Made by a program: the position numbers and the translations under genes. From NCBI GenBank assembly GCA_913061385.1, contig CAJXTM010000346.1:1-5353 (forward strand): DNA of 5,353 bases, in the 5' to 3' direction. The DNA comes from an uncultured Rhodopirellula sp. Its GTDB lineage: Bacteria; Planctomycetota; Planctomycetia; Pirellulales; Pirellulaceae. The notes beneath the pieces are model-generated. The model had not been told where the DNA came from. It did no database searches and worked only from the letters and a program-made list of their open reading frames with translations. Positions 5,191-5,353 of the stretch are shown here, in pieces (the stretch's first letter is position 1; each line of letters starts with the position of its first letter).

Positions 5191-5353
5191 TCGGAGGTTA
5201 CGATCTCACTCCATGTGCTTCGCCCTATTTGTTGACTGTGGGGGCCAGACGCAGGCGTAACGGAGCCTCATGGGAGAATGCTTTCAGGCATTGTTGATCT
5301 GAGTCACAGGTGCCTCTGGCGTGCTCCCCATTTTCTGATCCAGATGTTATGAA

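Larger units (their letters stand above)
4407..5353. other. 947 bases without a convincing gene; hairpin-rich, possibly a dispersed element
   Basis: Frames of 60-100 codons on both strands overlap one another, are rich in Cys, Arg, Ser, Trp and His, lack SD sequences and show no family motif, so I do not call them genes. The longest clean frame without a start is on the minus strand, 5205-4984, with 74 codons between two stops. Simple hairpins are frequent: 4570-4585 (6 bp), 4785-4801 (7 bp, one G-U), 4843-4855 (5 bp), 5277-5292 (5 bp) and 5301-5326 (6 bp with a bulge, then CCCATTTT). The first 120 bases must hold the hydrolase promoter, but I cannot place it. Degenerate coding remnants, a dispersed repeat and a structured RNA are all possible. 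Confidence 0.5.

Noticed and set aside
5225..5353. Minus-strand partial gene entering from the right edge and ending at a TAG (5225-5227)
   Set aside because: It is only 42 codons, with unremarkable codon-position composition and no motif; it cannot be told from chance without flanking sequence.

Overview
The window carries four complete genes plus a probable gene tail at its left edge, and then about 950 bases at the right with no convincing gene. The organism looks like a planctomycete of the Pirellula/Rhodopirellula type. This is inferred from base composition near half GC, frequent GTG/TTG starts, poor or absent Shine-Dalgarno (SD) sequences, wide gene spacing with little operon structure, and the kinds of protein present. 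No phylogenetic marker was available to confirm it.

Left part (1-1062): the last codons of an unidentified plus-strand gene may end at 97. tsaB, a tRNA t6A-modification gene, follows on the minus strand (216-956). A 106-base divergent spacer separates it from the next gene; it holds a candidate promoter for the plus strand and an SD-like sequence for tsaB.

Middle part (1063-2805): two calcineurin-like metallophosphoesterases of identical length (252 aa) lie in tandem on the plus strand. They are about 54% identical by my hand alignment and both keep every metal ligand, so they look like an old tandem duplication in which both copies stayed functional. Their 225-base spacer is not plain: it holds an 18-base direct repeat pair, a 10-base palindrome between the repeats, and a small terminator-like hairpin.

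Convergent junction and hydrolase (2806-4406): a perfect array of four 16-base repeats ends exactly in the stop codon of a minus-strand gene. That gene encodes an exported serine hydrolase of the beta-lactamase/esterase family.

Right part (4407-5353): I see no convincing protein gene. There is a 74-codon stop-free minus-strand frame without a usable start. There is also a dense set of hairpins, notably between 4926 and 5190, where two near-identical 5' arms could compete for a single 3' arm. This stretch is either the remains of a dispersed element or a structured RNA, and it is the part of the window most worth a homology search. The genes do not form an obvious pathway: tsaB is housekeeping, the phosphoesterase pair has unknown substrates, and the hydrolase is an independent exported enzyme.
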